Below are positions 1-7,764 of a stretch of DNA of 34,749 nt, piece after piece. The DNA comes from Nitrososphaerota archaeon (GTDB taxonomy: Archaea; Thermoproteota; Nitrososphaeria; Nitrososphaerales; UBA183). Under the pieces are notes generated by a model. The model saw only the letters and a list, made by a program, of their open reading frames with translations, ran no database searches and was not told the DNA's origin. The position numbers and the translations under genes were made by a program. The number at the start of each line of letters is the position of its first letter. The first letter of the stretch is position 1. The stretch is taken from the NCBI GenBank assembly GCA_027886865.1, contig JAPCJR010000013.1, positions 1 through 34,749 on the forward strand, written 5' to 3'.

Positions 1-1887
1 TTCATCAACGAGAGTGGAGAAGCCTCGCTCCGGGTCGCCGCGCGGGGTTCCAAAGTGGAGGAGTTGTCTTCTGGGGTTGCGCTACGTCCGCACACCTGGT
101 ATTTCGTGGCGGCGGCCTACGATCCGACGACCGGTCGGTCGCGTTTGCTACAGGAGCCGGTCGAAGGTTGGCCCCTGGATGACACGCGCGTCGCGAAGGA
201 GGCATCGCTCTCAAAGGGTGTCGTCGGGCCGAACGCCGCCCGATTTCTGATTGCGGCCTATCACGATCCCTCGTTGGGTAAGAACCGGGCCGGAGGTTTC
301 TTCAACGGAAGGATAGAGTCTCCCATGCTCTTCGGAGCCGCCCTGACTCCAAAGGCTCTGGAGAGGCTTGGGACGGGGAGATTCGACGCAGCTTCTCGGA
401 GAAAACTGATCGCCGGGTGGGACTTCTCGGTCGGATTCTCGTCCGCAACGGCCACGGACACGTCGCCGCAAAAGATGCACGGGACCGTCGTGAACACACC
501 CACGAGAGCGGTGCCGGGCCATTCGTGGACCGGACGAAAGACCAATTTCAACGAATCTCCGAAAGAGTTCGGCGCGATTCACTTCCATGAAGACGACCTT
601 GAGGATGCAAGGTGGGACGTCGACTTTGAGTTCAAGATACCAGACAGCATGAAGAGCGGCGTCTATGCGGCACGCCTTCGGACTGCGGGTGGAGAGGATT
701 ACCTGCCATTCTTCGTCAGACCCAAGAGAGGAAAGCCGACAGCCCGGGTCGCGTTGCTGCTCCCCACATACAGTTACTTGGCTTATGCGAACATACACAC
801 AATGCTCGAGGGAGCTCAGGATGTCCTATTCACCCTCCCGGGCTTGAAGTATCCGTCGCAACCCCAAGAGACGTACATGGTCGAGAACAGGATAACCGGC
901 CTGTACGACAGCCACACCGACGGTGCAGGGTTTGCCTATACCTCCCGTCTCAAGCCCATCGTGAACATGCGGCCGAAATACACGGAGACGGTCGCGTACA
1001 ACGGGCGGGGGTCGCCTCACCAGTTCAACGCCGACCTTCATCTGCTGGATTGGTTGGAAGCCAAGGGCATTCAATTTGACGTCATCACGGATGAGGACCT
1101 CAATCAAGAAGGTGCGAGGGCGTTGGCGGACTACAGGGTCATAGTCTCGGGTTCCCATCCCGAGTACTGGACAGGGCGAATGCTGGACTCTCTGGAGAGC
1201 TATCTAGGCGATGGTGGCAGATTCATGTATATGGGCGGGAACGGTCTCTACTGGGTAATCTCGGTCGACCCAGCCCGACCCCACGTCATCGAGCTGAGGA
1301 GGTGGGGCGGAACGGGCACGTGGGTGGCCGGTGCTGGTGAATACTACCACAGCACTACCGGTGAGCTCGGAGGGCTTTGGCGGAACAGGGGCAGACCACC
1401 CCAGAGGATCGTGGGCGTCGGCATGGCATCCTCCATAGAGGGAGTCAAGGAAAGGAACCGCGCCTACCACAGAGAGAAGGGGAGCTTCGACCCCCGGGCC
1501 GCATTCATCTTTGAGGGGGTCGGGAGGGACGAGCTCATCGGCGACTTTCCCAGCCTGGTGGGAGAATTCGGAGCCGCCGGGTTCGAGATTGACCGTCTCG
1601 ACTACTCGCTAGGGACTCCGCCGCACACTCTTCTCCTTGCCTCCGCCACCGGATACGAAGGCGACTACCAAGGGGCCATCGAAGAGGCCACGGTCGCTAA
1701 CCTTAAAGTTCCTAACAGGCTGGACTCCAATGTGAGGGCTGATATGGCCTACCTCGAGTATCCGAAGGGAGGCGCGGTCTTCAGCACCGGTTCCATCGCA
1801 TGGTGCGGCTGTCTCTCGCACAACGGCTATCAGAACAATGTCTCGCGGATCACCGAGAATGTGCTAAGGAAGTTCGCCAAGGAATGA
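1..1887 (+). CDS. N,N-dimethylformamidase-like large subunit (5' partial)
   Basis: The frame is open from base 1, so the true start lies upstream; the GTG at 55 is only an internal codon. The first roughly 170 residues look like a concanavalin/LamG-type beta-sandwich (HTWYFVAAAYD, FFNGRIESPMLF). The C-terminal part carries the signature of the dimethylformamidase beta-subunit C-terminal domain: LLPTYSYLAYAN, then SGSHPEYW (Tyr codon at 1165), then a GGRFMYMGGNGLYW block (Tyr codon at 1249). Known DMFases hydrolyse dimethylformamide with a mononuclear iron held by two Tyr and one Glu. These tyrosines and the Glu in FIFEGVG (1513) are candidates, not mapped ligands. The small DMFase subunit is not visible here. 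The substrate is unknown; many family members are not proven amidases. The next gene on the same strand is a TIM-barrel protein 156 bases downstream. Confidence 0.8.
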   Translation, partial: FINESGEASLRVAARGSKVEELSSGVALRPHTWYFVAAAYDPTTGRSRLLQEPVEGWPLDDTRVAKEASLSKGVVGPNAARFLIAAYHDPSLGKNRAGGFFNGRIESPMLFGAALTPKALERLGTGRFDAASRRKLIAGWDFSVGFSSATATDTSPQKMHGTVVNTPTRAVPGHSWTGRKTNFNESPKEFGAIHFHEDDLEDARWDVDFEFKIPDSMKSGVYAARLRTAGGEDYLPFFVRPKRGKPTARVALLLPTYSYLAYANIHTMLEGAQDVLFTLPGLKYPSQPQETYMVENRITGLYDSHTDGAGFAYTSRLKPIVNMRPKYTETVAYNGRGSPHQFNADLHLLDWLEAKGIQFDVITDEDLNQEGARALADYRVIVSGSHPEYWTGRMLDSLESYLGDGGRFMYMGGNGLYWVISVDPARPHVIELRRWGGTGTWVAGAGEYYHSTTGELGGLWRNRGRPPQRIVGVGMASSIEGVKERNRAYHREKGSFDPRAAFIFEGVGRDELIGDFPSLVGEFGAAGFEIDRLDYSLGTPPHTLLLASATGYEGDYQGAIEEATVANLKVPNRLDSNVRADMAYLEYPKGGAVFSTGSIAWCGCLSHNGYQNNVSRITENVLRKFAKE

Positions 1888-2043
1888 GTCGGCGTGGGGG
1901 GGGTTGAGGCGGACGAATGCGAACGTTCGGTATACGGGTGGACGATCCTCCGGACAAGTTCGCCGGTTCGTTACCGAAGCCGTCGCCGGACCATGAATCG
2001 CAAATAAGAGGGCCCGCATAGCGCCGTCGGGTTGGTCGCCGGT

Positions 2044-3363
2044 ATGCGCGCACTCTACCTTCCGTGGGACCTGGCAATTCGCGAGCGCGACAGGTTGCTC
2101 GATGACCTGCAAGCTTGGACGAGAATAGATACGGTGATGCTTCTCGATCTCTATTTCGACACGGTGAACAAAGGAAGGCACCGCGTAGCCTACGTCGATT
2201 CTCGGGTTGCCGTTCCTCCGGGGACGAAGTTCGGCGTTCCTGTCAGCGTCATGAGCGAGAAACAGTTCGCCACCCTTGTGGAATTCATGACGGCCGCCAA
2301 ATCGAGAGGGTTCAAGGTCGCTGCCATTGCTGCTCCTCTGTTCATCTGTGGAGGGCGCGAGTCGATGGCCTGCGTAGACGTCTCGGGAAGGAGGTTGCAC
2401 GTCCGGGAGAAGACGCTGTTCTATGGATGCCCGAACAATGAGATGGTCGTCGACTATGGTCGGACGTTCATCCGCTCTCTCATCGATTCGTGGCCAGACC
2501 TTGACTATCTCTCTCTAGACCACCTAGAATATCCGAGCAACCTCTTCGTCTCATATCCGAAGGCCGACCTCCGCGACCTCTTGGTCTGTTTCTGCGAGTC
2601 GTGCGAGAGGAAGGCTGCTGAAGAGGGCTTTGAGATTGGCAGAGCCAGACAGGACGTGGACTCCCTGCTGCGTGCGATTTCCTCTCCTCGCCAGGGCGGA
2701 CGGACCGCGAGGGAGCCGGTAGGCCCCGCTGACCTCCTGAACTTCCTAGTGAAGCTGCCTCATCTCACGGAGTGGCTCAATTTCAGAATGAAATCGATGA
2801 CCGATTACGCGAAGAAGATGGCAGAAGTTTCGCGAGGTGCCGCTGCCGCGAAGGGCTCCGGGCTTCAGGTCGGATTCTATTTCCAGTTGCCTTCGATAAG
2901 CAACCTCGTGGGCACAGACTACGAGTCACTCTGCCAGATGTTCGACTACGCCTGCGCAAAATTCCCCGACTACATCCCCGGCACAATCCTCCCAATGATT
3001 GCGGACGAAATCGCAAAAGGCACGCGCGCATACGATCGGGCGACCCTTTTGTCTTCGATGCGCGGCCTGCTCGACCTCGGGCCGGGGCCGAAGAGATACA
3101 AGTCCCTGGGCGGACTGAAGGACGTCCTGCTCTACTCCAACGCCGCCGACCCATCGATGGTGGACATGCAGATGAAACGCCTCTCCGGGGTGGTCTCCAA
3201 GACGAACCTCTTTCCTCACTTCTGGGAACATAACGGCGACGTCAAAAGCCTTCGAGTCAAGATGGAGGCCGCCAGAAAGTACCACTTGAAGGGGTACTCC
3301 GTCTGGGCTTTCGATGACGGGCTGAGTCGCGAGAACCTCAGGGCAGCGAGCGGTGTGATCTGA
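2044..3363 (+). CDS. TIM-barrel, glycoside-hydrolase-like protein
   Basis: This 439-residue protein has no signal peptide and is not assigned to a numbered family. It has the pattern of uncharacterised TIM-barrel 'hypothetical glycosyl hydrolases': an early strand/turn LYLPWD, a YGCPNNEMVVDYGR segment, then LDYLSLDHLEYPS (Asp159, Glu162), where family members keep barrel-mouth acids, followed by a CFCESC cysteine cluster (182-187). The cysteines could bind a metal. I chose ATG 2044; an in-frame TTG at 2032 would add four residues, and an AAATAAG box near 2001-2007 is compatible with either. It follows the DMFase-like gene on the same strand, so the two may act on related compounds, but that is inference. 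Confidence is good for the gene and low for any enzymatic function. Confidence 0.7.
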   Translation: MRALYLPWDLAIRERDRLLDDLQAWTRIDTVMLLDLYFDTVNKGRHRVAYVDSRVAVPPGTKFGVPVSVMSEKQFATLVEFMTAAKSRGFKVAAIAAPLFICGGRESMACVDVSGRRLHVREKTLFYGCPNNEMVVDYGRTFIRSLIDSWPDLDYLSLDHLEYPSNLFVSYPKADLRDLLVCFCESCERKAAEEGFEIGRARQDVDSLLRAISSPRQGGRTAREPVGPADLLNFLVKLPHLTEWLNFRMKSMTDYAKKMAEVSRGAAAAKGSGLQVGFYFQLPSISNLVGTDYESLCQMFDYACAKFPDYIPGTILPMIADEIAKGTRAYDRATLLSSMRGLLDLGPGPKRYKSLGGLKDVLLYSNAADPSMVDMQMKRLSGVVSKTNLFPHFWEHNGDVKSLRVKMEAARKYHLKGYSVWAFDDGLSRENLRAASGVI

Positions 3364-3388
3364 ACTAGCGGCAGAAGCCTCCGAGCGT

Positions 3389-3424
3389 GCCGACGCCGTA
3401 CGAGTATGCGCTTTTGGCGTCGGC
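3389..3424. repeat. inverted repeat, 9-bp perfect stem
   Basis: GCCGACGCC (3389-3397) is repeated inverted as GGCGTCGGC (3416-3424), with an 18-base loop. It lies in the 92-base gap after the TIM-barrel gene and just before a TTAAAC promoter-like box. It lacks the T-tract usual for archaeal termination, so a terminator role is not supported. It may be an RNA hairpin at the end of the upstream transcript. Confidence 0.5.
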
Positions 3425-3429
3425 GCATG

Positions 3430-3436
3430 CTTAAAC
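3430..3436 (+). promoter_or_regulatory. TATA-like box for the 3456 gene
   Basis: CTTAAAC is centred about 23-26 bases before the cluster of ATG codons at 3456-3462. That fits a leaderless archaeal transcript and argues against the earlier ATG at 3444. Confidence 0.4.
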
Positions 3437-3455
3437 ACGTCGGATGTGGGGAAAA

Positions 3456-3722
3456 ATGATGATGTCAGCAAACAAGGCGCAGCTGTTCATTCTCTACCAG
3501 ATGGGGTCGTCGGAGGACTACACATGGTACAGCGTGGTGGCCGTCTTTCTCTCCGAGAGTGCGCTGATGGACCACGCCCGTCAGAAGTCTATCGACGCCG
3601 GCCTGAGCATCTTGGAAGCCAACGAGCACGGAGAGGTCGTCCTTCCAGAGCCCCGGGAGTTCGTGGCCGTCCGTTCGGTAGAGGGAGAGGTACCCGACGT
3701 CGAACTCGGTCAAAAGTTCTAA
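3456..3722 (+). CDS. small protein of unknown function
   Basis: I do not recognise this protein of about 88 residues. It is acidic, has no membrane segment and no cysteine. The core reads AQLFILYQMG, then YTWYSVVAVFLSESALMDHARQKSIDAGLS, ending in an acidic tail (EGEVPDVELGQKF). The alternation of a beta-like stretch, a helix and a second beta-like stretch suggests a compact alpha/beta fold. The frame can start at ATG 3444, 3456, 3459 or 3462. I prefer 3456 because the TTAAAC box at 3430-3436 would place the transcription start near 3459. It stands alone between the TIM-barrel gene and the lut-like genes, with promoter-like boxes on both sides, so it is probably its own transcription unit. Confidence 0.55.
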   Translation: MMMSANKAQLFILYQMGSSEDYTWYSVVAVFLSESALMDHARQKSIDAGLSILEANEHGEVVLPEPREFVAVRSVEGEVPDVELGQKF

Positions 3723-3790
3723 CCCGTAGACGCGGAATGGCTGGCCACAAGGCAGATTCCGACTGGATGGTCCCCCGGCGCCCCGTCATC

Positions 3791-3798
3791 TTAAAATA
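3791..3798 (+). promoter_or_regulatory. TATA box for the lutC-like gene
   Basis: TTAAAATA is centred 31 bases before ATG 3826 in an otherwise GC-rich stretch, predicting a very short 5' leader. Confidence 0.5.
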
Positions 3799-3825
3799 GC
3801 GTGAGCGGCGCGCTTTGCTCGACTC

Positions 3826-4416
3826 ATGCGGGATTCCAGCGGTCAGCTCTCGGCGAGCCAGAACGACATCTTTTTCGAGGCCCTCCGTGGTCTTCATACC
3901 GAACCGCACCTCGCGTCCGACGCCAAGCAGACCGTGGACACGCTAAAGAAGATAATCGGCGATTCGGATGCAAAATCTGTGGTGGCTGCGGGTCTGCCCC
4001 CGCCGGCCAAGCTCCTGGTCGAGGCTGCCCTCAAGGGGGTCAGGCACTCCTTCGCGGAAGACCTAAAGCCGGCCGAGGCCCTCGAGACAATATCGAAGGC
4101 AGACCTTGGGATTACTTGGGTCCAGTACGCGGCGGCCAAGAACGGCGCCCTCGTCGAGGTGGCCCATGATGACGCCGTCAAGCTGTCGTCTTGCCTGCCC
4201 CGGGTGCACGTGGCGCTACTTTCGTCCAAGACTCTTCTCCCAGACCTTGAAGGGGCGATAGCCAAGGTCGGGAAGATACTCGCAACGGAAGGCGAGAAGA
4301 AGCCCGTCATCTCGATAATCTCAGGACCTTCAAAGACCGCTGACATCGAGCTGAGGCTGATCTACGGCGTACACGGGCCGCACACTCTCCATGTGTTACT
4401 GCTCGACTGGATTTAG
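3826..4416 (+). CDS. lutC: LUD-domain protein, LutC-like
   Basis: This 196-residue protein fits the LUD/DUF162 family (LutC/YkgG type), known from the LutABC iron-sulfur system that oxidises L-lactate to pyruvate in bacteria. Visible features are the mid-protein ADLGITWVQYAAAKNGALVEVA segment (family pattern of a hydrophobic 'A..G' stretch followed by a Gly-rich turn), LPRVHVALLSSKTLLPDL, and the closing SIISGPSKTADIEL...GVHGPHTLHVLLLD motif, which is typical of the family C terminus. The start is ATG 3826, 31 bases after a TTAAAATA box. It is followed after 8 bases by the LutB/CCG fusion gene, so the two form an operon. Lactate as substrate is an inference from family knowledge; related archaeal proteins may oxidise other 2-hydroxyacids. 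Confidence 0.85.
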   Translation: MRDSSGQLSASQNDIFFEALRGLHTEPHLASDAKQTVDTLKKIIGDSDAKSVVAAGLPPPAKLLVEAALKGVRHSFAEDLKPAEALETISKADLGITWVQYAAAKNGALVEVAHDDAVKLSSCLPRVHVALLSSKTLLPDLEGAIAKVGKILATEGEKKPVISIISGPSKTADIELRLIYGVHGPHTLHVLLLDWI

Positions 4417-4424
4417 CGATTGAC

Positions 4425-6527
4425 ATGACCACCGCACGAGAGAAGCTGAACAAAGACATCGAGCTAGCGATAGCGAACCACCCTGCTTCAGACAAGATGT
4501 GGGGGGCGATGGTCCGCGGCAGGGAGAACCGCGCAAAGGGGATCGAGCAGTTCCAGGTCAACGTCGAGGAGATGAAGGAGGGAGACCGCCACATCAAGGT
4601 CGGGGTCGCCGCCGACCCCGCGCTAGTCGAGCAATTCTCTGAGAGCATCAGGAAGAACGGCGGTCAGGTCTTCTTTGCGAAGACGGGAGACGATGCCATC
4701 AGGTACGTCGCGGACCTCGCTAAGAGGACGGGGACGAGCCTCATCGTCAAGTCGAAGTCCCTGACCACCGAGGAGATTGAGTTCAATCACCACTTGGAGG
4801 AGGTAGGCGTACGGTGCGTCGAGACCGACCTCGGCGAGCTGATAGTCCAACTCAACCACCAGAAGCCTGTCCACCTGGTCGCGCCCGCCGCGCACCTCTC
4901 GACGTCCGACATCGCGGAGATCTTCTCGCGGGAGCTGAAGAAGGAGTTACCGTCGGACCCCGAAGCGATCCTGCGGGAAGTCAGGCCCTACCTCAGACCG
5001 CTGTTCCTGACGGCCCAGATGGGCGTCACGGGCGGAAACATCGGCGTCGCGGAGACGGGCTCGATAGTCATCGAGACGAACGAAGGCAACGGGCGCCTCG
5101 TGGCGAGCGCACCCAAGGTCCACGTCGTGATAATCGGGATGGAGAAGATAGTGCCGTCTTGGGACGACGTCAGCCAGCTAGTCCAAGCCCACGCTGTGAG
5201 CGCGACCGGCCAGAGCCAGACGGTCTACGTCTCGATAATATCAGGGCACTCGCCGCTTGCGGGTTCTTCGGAAGGCAGGGAGTTCCACGTCGTGATCCTG
5301 GACAACGGGAGGAGCAAGATGCGCGAGGACCCCTGGTTCAACGACGCCCTGAACTGCATCCGGTGCGGCGCGTGCATGAACATCTGCCCGACCTACGGCA
5401 TCGTCGGAGGGCACGTCTTCGGGCACCTCTACCCGGGCCCGATAGGGATCCCTTGGACCGCCGGAGTGCACGGAGTCGAGAACGCGACATTCGCCCACCT
5501 CTGCATCTCGTGCGGGCTCTGCAAGGAGATCTGCCCGGTCGACATCGACATGCCTCTGATGATAGCCAAGGTCAAGGAGGAGGAGATCGCCAAGAACGGT
5601 CAACCGAGGGTAAACGGGTTCTTCATGTCGTCCGAGAGGCTGGCAAAACTGGCTTCCGCGACCTCCCCCGCGTCCAACTGGATGATCAGGAACGGTGCGA
5701 GCCGGTACGTCATGGAGAAGGCCGTCGGCGTCGACCGCAGGCGGACCCTCCCGCAGTTCAACCGGAACAGGCTCAGGAAGAGGCTGGAAGGCTCGAAGCA
5801 GGGTACCGGAGAGAAGGGGAAGCTCGTGTTCTTTCCCGATATCTACGCCGATTACAATGACCCCGAGCTCGGCTACCGGGCGGTCCTCTTGCTGCGCAAG
5901 ATAGGCTTCGAGGTCATCGTCCCAGAGCTGCGATGGGCGGGCATGCCGTACGTCTCGTATGGCGACCTTGACAAGGCGACTGAGACCGCGGCCCACAACC
6001 TCAAAGTCCTAGAACCGCTGCTCGCGTCGGGCTACGGCATCGTCTCGACCGAGCCGACGGCCGTCTATATGCTCAAAGAGATGTACCCCAAGCTATCCCC
6101 CGGGCCCGTATCAGCAAAGGCGGCCGCCGTCAGCGGGGGATTCTTCGCCACCATCCAGCAGTACCTCCCCGGCGCCGACCTGAAGCCTGCGTTCCCCCTG
6201 GGGGAAAAAATAGGGTTCCACATCCCCTGTCACGAGAGGGCGCTCACGGTGGGCGTCCCGGCCCTAGCCTTCCTGGAGAGTGCGGGATACGATGTCCAGA
6301 CGGTGGAGACCGGCACGTGTTGCGGTATGGCAGGTACCTTCGGAATGAAGCACGGCGCTCTGGGCTACGACCTTTCTATGGCGGTCGGCGAGCGCCTCTT
6401 CAAGTTGTTTGAGGAGAGCAAGACGAACCTTGTTGCCAGCGAGAGCAGCGTGTGCGCGATGCAGATCAACGACGGGACGGGGCTGCGGGTGATGCACCCC
6501 CTGTACTTCGTCGAACCGACGGCATAG
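4425..6527 (+). CDS. lutB: LutB-type LUD/4Fe-4S protein fused to a CCG (LutA/GlpC-like) module
   Basis: At 700 residues this is longer than a normal LutB. Residues 1-295 form a LUD domain (MGVTGGNIGVAETGSIV at 199-215). Residues 311-321 and 360-370 give two CxxCxxCxxxC clusters (Cys311/314/317/321 and Cys360/363/366/370) for two [4Fe-4S] centres. From about 466 on the protein resembles the C-terminal CCG region of FAD/FeS D-lactate dehydrogenases. The second CCG half is intact: Cys602 in HIPCH, Cys632-Cys633 in TCCGMAGTFG, and Cys677. The first half has kept the fold pattern (LVFFPDIYADY, then YVSYGDLDKA, then STEPTA) but reads RWAGMP where relatives have CCGxP, and EPTA where they have EPSC. 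The protein probably passes electrons from hydroxyacid oxidation. No flavoprotein subunit is nearby. Confidence 0.85.
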   Translation: MTTAREKLNKDIELAIANHPASDKMWGAMVRGRENRAKGIEQFQVNVEEMKEGDRHIKVGVAADPALVEQFSESIRKNGGQVFFAKTGDDAIRYVADLAKRTGTSLIVKSKSLTTEEIEFNHHLEEVGVRCVETDLGELIVQLNHQKPVHLVAPAAHLSTSDIAEIFSRELKKELPSDPEAILREVRPYLRPLFLTAQMGVTGGNIGVAETGSIVIETNEGNGRLVASAPKVHVVIIGMEKIVPSWDDVSQLVQAHAVSATGQSQTVYVSIISGHSPLAGSSEGREFHVVILDNGRSKMREDPWFNDALNCIRCGACMNICPTYGIVGGHVFGHLYPGPIGIPWTAGVHGVENATFAHLCISCGLCKEICPVDIDMPLMIAKVKEEEIAKNGQPRVNGFFMSSERLAKLASATSPASNWMIRNGASRYVMEKAVGVDRRRTLPQFNRNRLRKRLEGSKQGTGEKGKLVFFPDIYADYNDPELGYRAVLLLRKIGFEVIVPELRWAGMPYVSYGDLDKATETAAHNLKVLEPLLASGYGIVSTEPTAVYMLKEMYPKLSPGPVSAKAAAVSGGFFATIQQYLPGADLKPAFPLGEKIGFHIPCHERALTVGVPALAFLESAGYDVQTVETGTCCGMAGTFGMKHGALGYDLSMAVGERLFKLFEESKTNLVASESSVCAMQINDGTGLRVMHPLYFVEPTA

Positions 6528-6528
6528 C

Positions 6529-7620
6529 CTAGAATATCGCGAGGCCTGTATTCGTGTCGAAGATGTGGACGCTCTCCGCGGGGAACCCGACCCAGATCTT
6601 CTGGTTGATATCAGCCCTGAACGTCCCGCTGGCCGAAGCCTTGTAGATCTCCGTGCCTATCTTGAGGTCCACCACGGTGTTCGCCCCCAGTGGCTCGACG
6701 ACGTAGACCTCCGTCTCGAATATCGAGTCGGGAGCCTTGGTGATGGAGAGCAAAAAGTCCTCGGGCCGCACGCCGAGCGTGACGTCGGTGGCTCCGGAGC
6801 TCTTGACCGCCTTTGTCATCGCGTCTGTCAGCTTGTACTTGAACGACCCCGCGTCGATGTATGTGTCCGCGCCGCTGCTGGATATCGTGGCCTTCATCAG
6901 GTTCATGGGCGGGCTGCCGGTGAAGCTCGCGACGAAGATCGACGCCGGCTTGCTGTAGATCTTGTAGGGTTCGTCGTACTGGACGAGCTCACCCGCGTTC
7001 ATGATTGCTATCTTGTCAGCCATAGACATGGCCTCGGCCTGGTCGTGGGTGACGAAGATCGTCGTAACCTTGAGCTGGGCCTTGAGCCTCTTCAGCTCCG
7101 ACCTCGTGTACAGCCTAAGCCTGGCATCAAGGTTGCTGAGAGGCTCGTCCATCAGGAACACCTTCGGTTGCCTGACGATGGCTCGCGCCAGAGCGACCCT
7201 CTGCTGCTGGCCTCCGCTGAGCTGCCCGGGCTTCCGCTGGAGCAGCTCCATGATGTTGAGCATCTCTGCCGCCTTGTGCACCCGGGTCTTGATCTCGTCG
7301 CTCTGCATCTTCCTCATCTTCAGCGGGAAAGCGATATTGTTGTAGACCGTCATGTGGGGATAGAGCGCGTAGTTCTGGAAGACCATTGCGACGTCCCTCT
7401 CCTTGGGTTGGAGGTCGTTCACCTTTGTGTCTCCGATGTATATGTCTCCTGAATCGGGCGTCTCCAGCCCGGCGATGCACCTGAGAGTGGTCGTCTTCCC
7501 ACAGCCGGAAGGACCCAGCAGAACAACAAAATCCCCATCCACGATGTCAAGAGACAAGGTCTTGACGGCCGCCATGGTGCCGAATTTCTTGACGATATTT
7601 GTCAGTCTTACACCAGTCAT
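6529..7620 (-). CDS. MalK/UgpC-type ABC transporter ATP-binding protein (orphan)
   Basis: This 363-residue ATPase has all motifs: Walker A GPSGCGKTT (36-44), Q-loop Gln82, signature LSGGQ (134-138), Walker B KVFLMDEP (153-160), SNLD D-loop and His192. After about residue 235 a TOBE/OB-fold domain follows (GVRPEDF, FETEVYVVEPLGANT), as in CUT1 sugar-importer ATPases such as MalK and UgpC. Those ATPases often serve several importers. No permease or substrate-binding protein of that class is in the window, so this one is probably shared in trans with a transporter encoded elsewhere. It converges with the lutB fusion gene, with a single base between stop codons. A TTAAAA box lies 32 bases before its start. 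The substrate cannot be named from the sequence. Confidence 0.88.
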   Translation of the reverse strand: MTGVRLTNIVKKFGTMAAVKTLSLDIVDGDFVVLLGPSGCGKTTTLRCIAGLETPDSGDIYIGDTKVNDLQPKERDVAMVFQNYALYPHMTVYNNIAFPLKMRKMQSDEIKTRVHKAAEMLNIMELLQRKPGQLSGGQQQRVALARAIVRQPKVFLMDEPLSNLDARLRLYTRSELKRLKAQLKVTTIFVTHDQAEAMSMADKIAIMNAGELVQYDEPYKIYSKPASIFVASFTGSPPMNLMKATISSSGADTYIDAGSFKYKLTDAMTKAVKSSGATDVTLGVRPEDFLLSITKAPDSIFETEVYVVEPLGANTVVDLKIGTEIYKASASGTFRADINQKIWVGFPAESVHIFDTNTGLAIF

Positions 7621-7649
7621 TCGAAGGGCTCCCCTGTGTTGTCGAAAGC

Positions 7650-7655
7650 TTAAAA
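7650..7655 (-). promoter_or_regulatory. TATA box for the MalK-like gene
   Basis: On the minus strand TTTTAA is centred 32 bases upstream of the start at 7620, consistent with a short-leader transcript. The same AT-rich patch could also serve rightward transcription toward tatC. Confidence 0.4.
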
Positions 7656-7764
7656 CCTTACATTTTTCCTTGTTTTGTCAGTTTGCCGAGCCACGTCGCG
7701 GGTCCGAGGCTCGCTTGGACGTTGCGCTCAGCGAGAAAGTGAGACATTGTCATCCGAACAGCTG

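Noticed and set aside
1896..1903. Run of eight G residues as a possible frameshift site
   Set aside because: The DMFase-like frame already ends with TGA at 1885-1887 in a sensible place, and no continued homology was seen after it.
1960..1990. T-arm-like GGTTCGTTACC suggesting a tRNA
   Set aside because: The loop lacks the conserved A after TTCG, and no acceptor, D-arm or anticodon stem could be built around it.
3389..3424. Hairpin as a factor-independent terminator
   Set aside because: It has no T-tract after the stem, and archaeal termination usually relies on T-runs.
4814..5860. 348-residue plus-strand frame inside the lutB fusion gene
   Set aside because: Arg/Asp/Pro-rich composition typical of an out-of-frame reading of GC-rich coding DNA; the lutB frame has clear domains.
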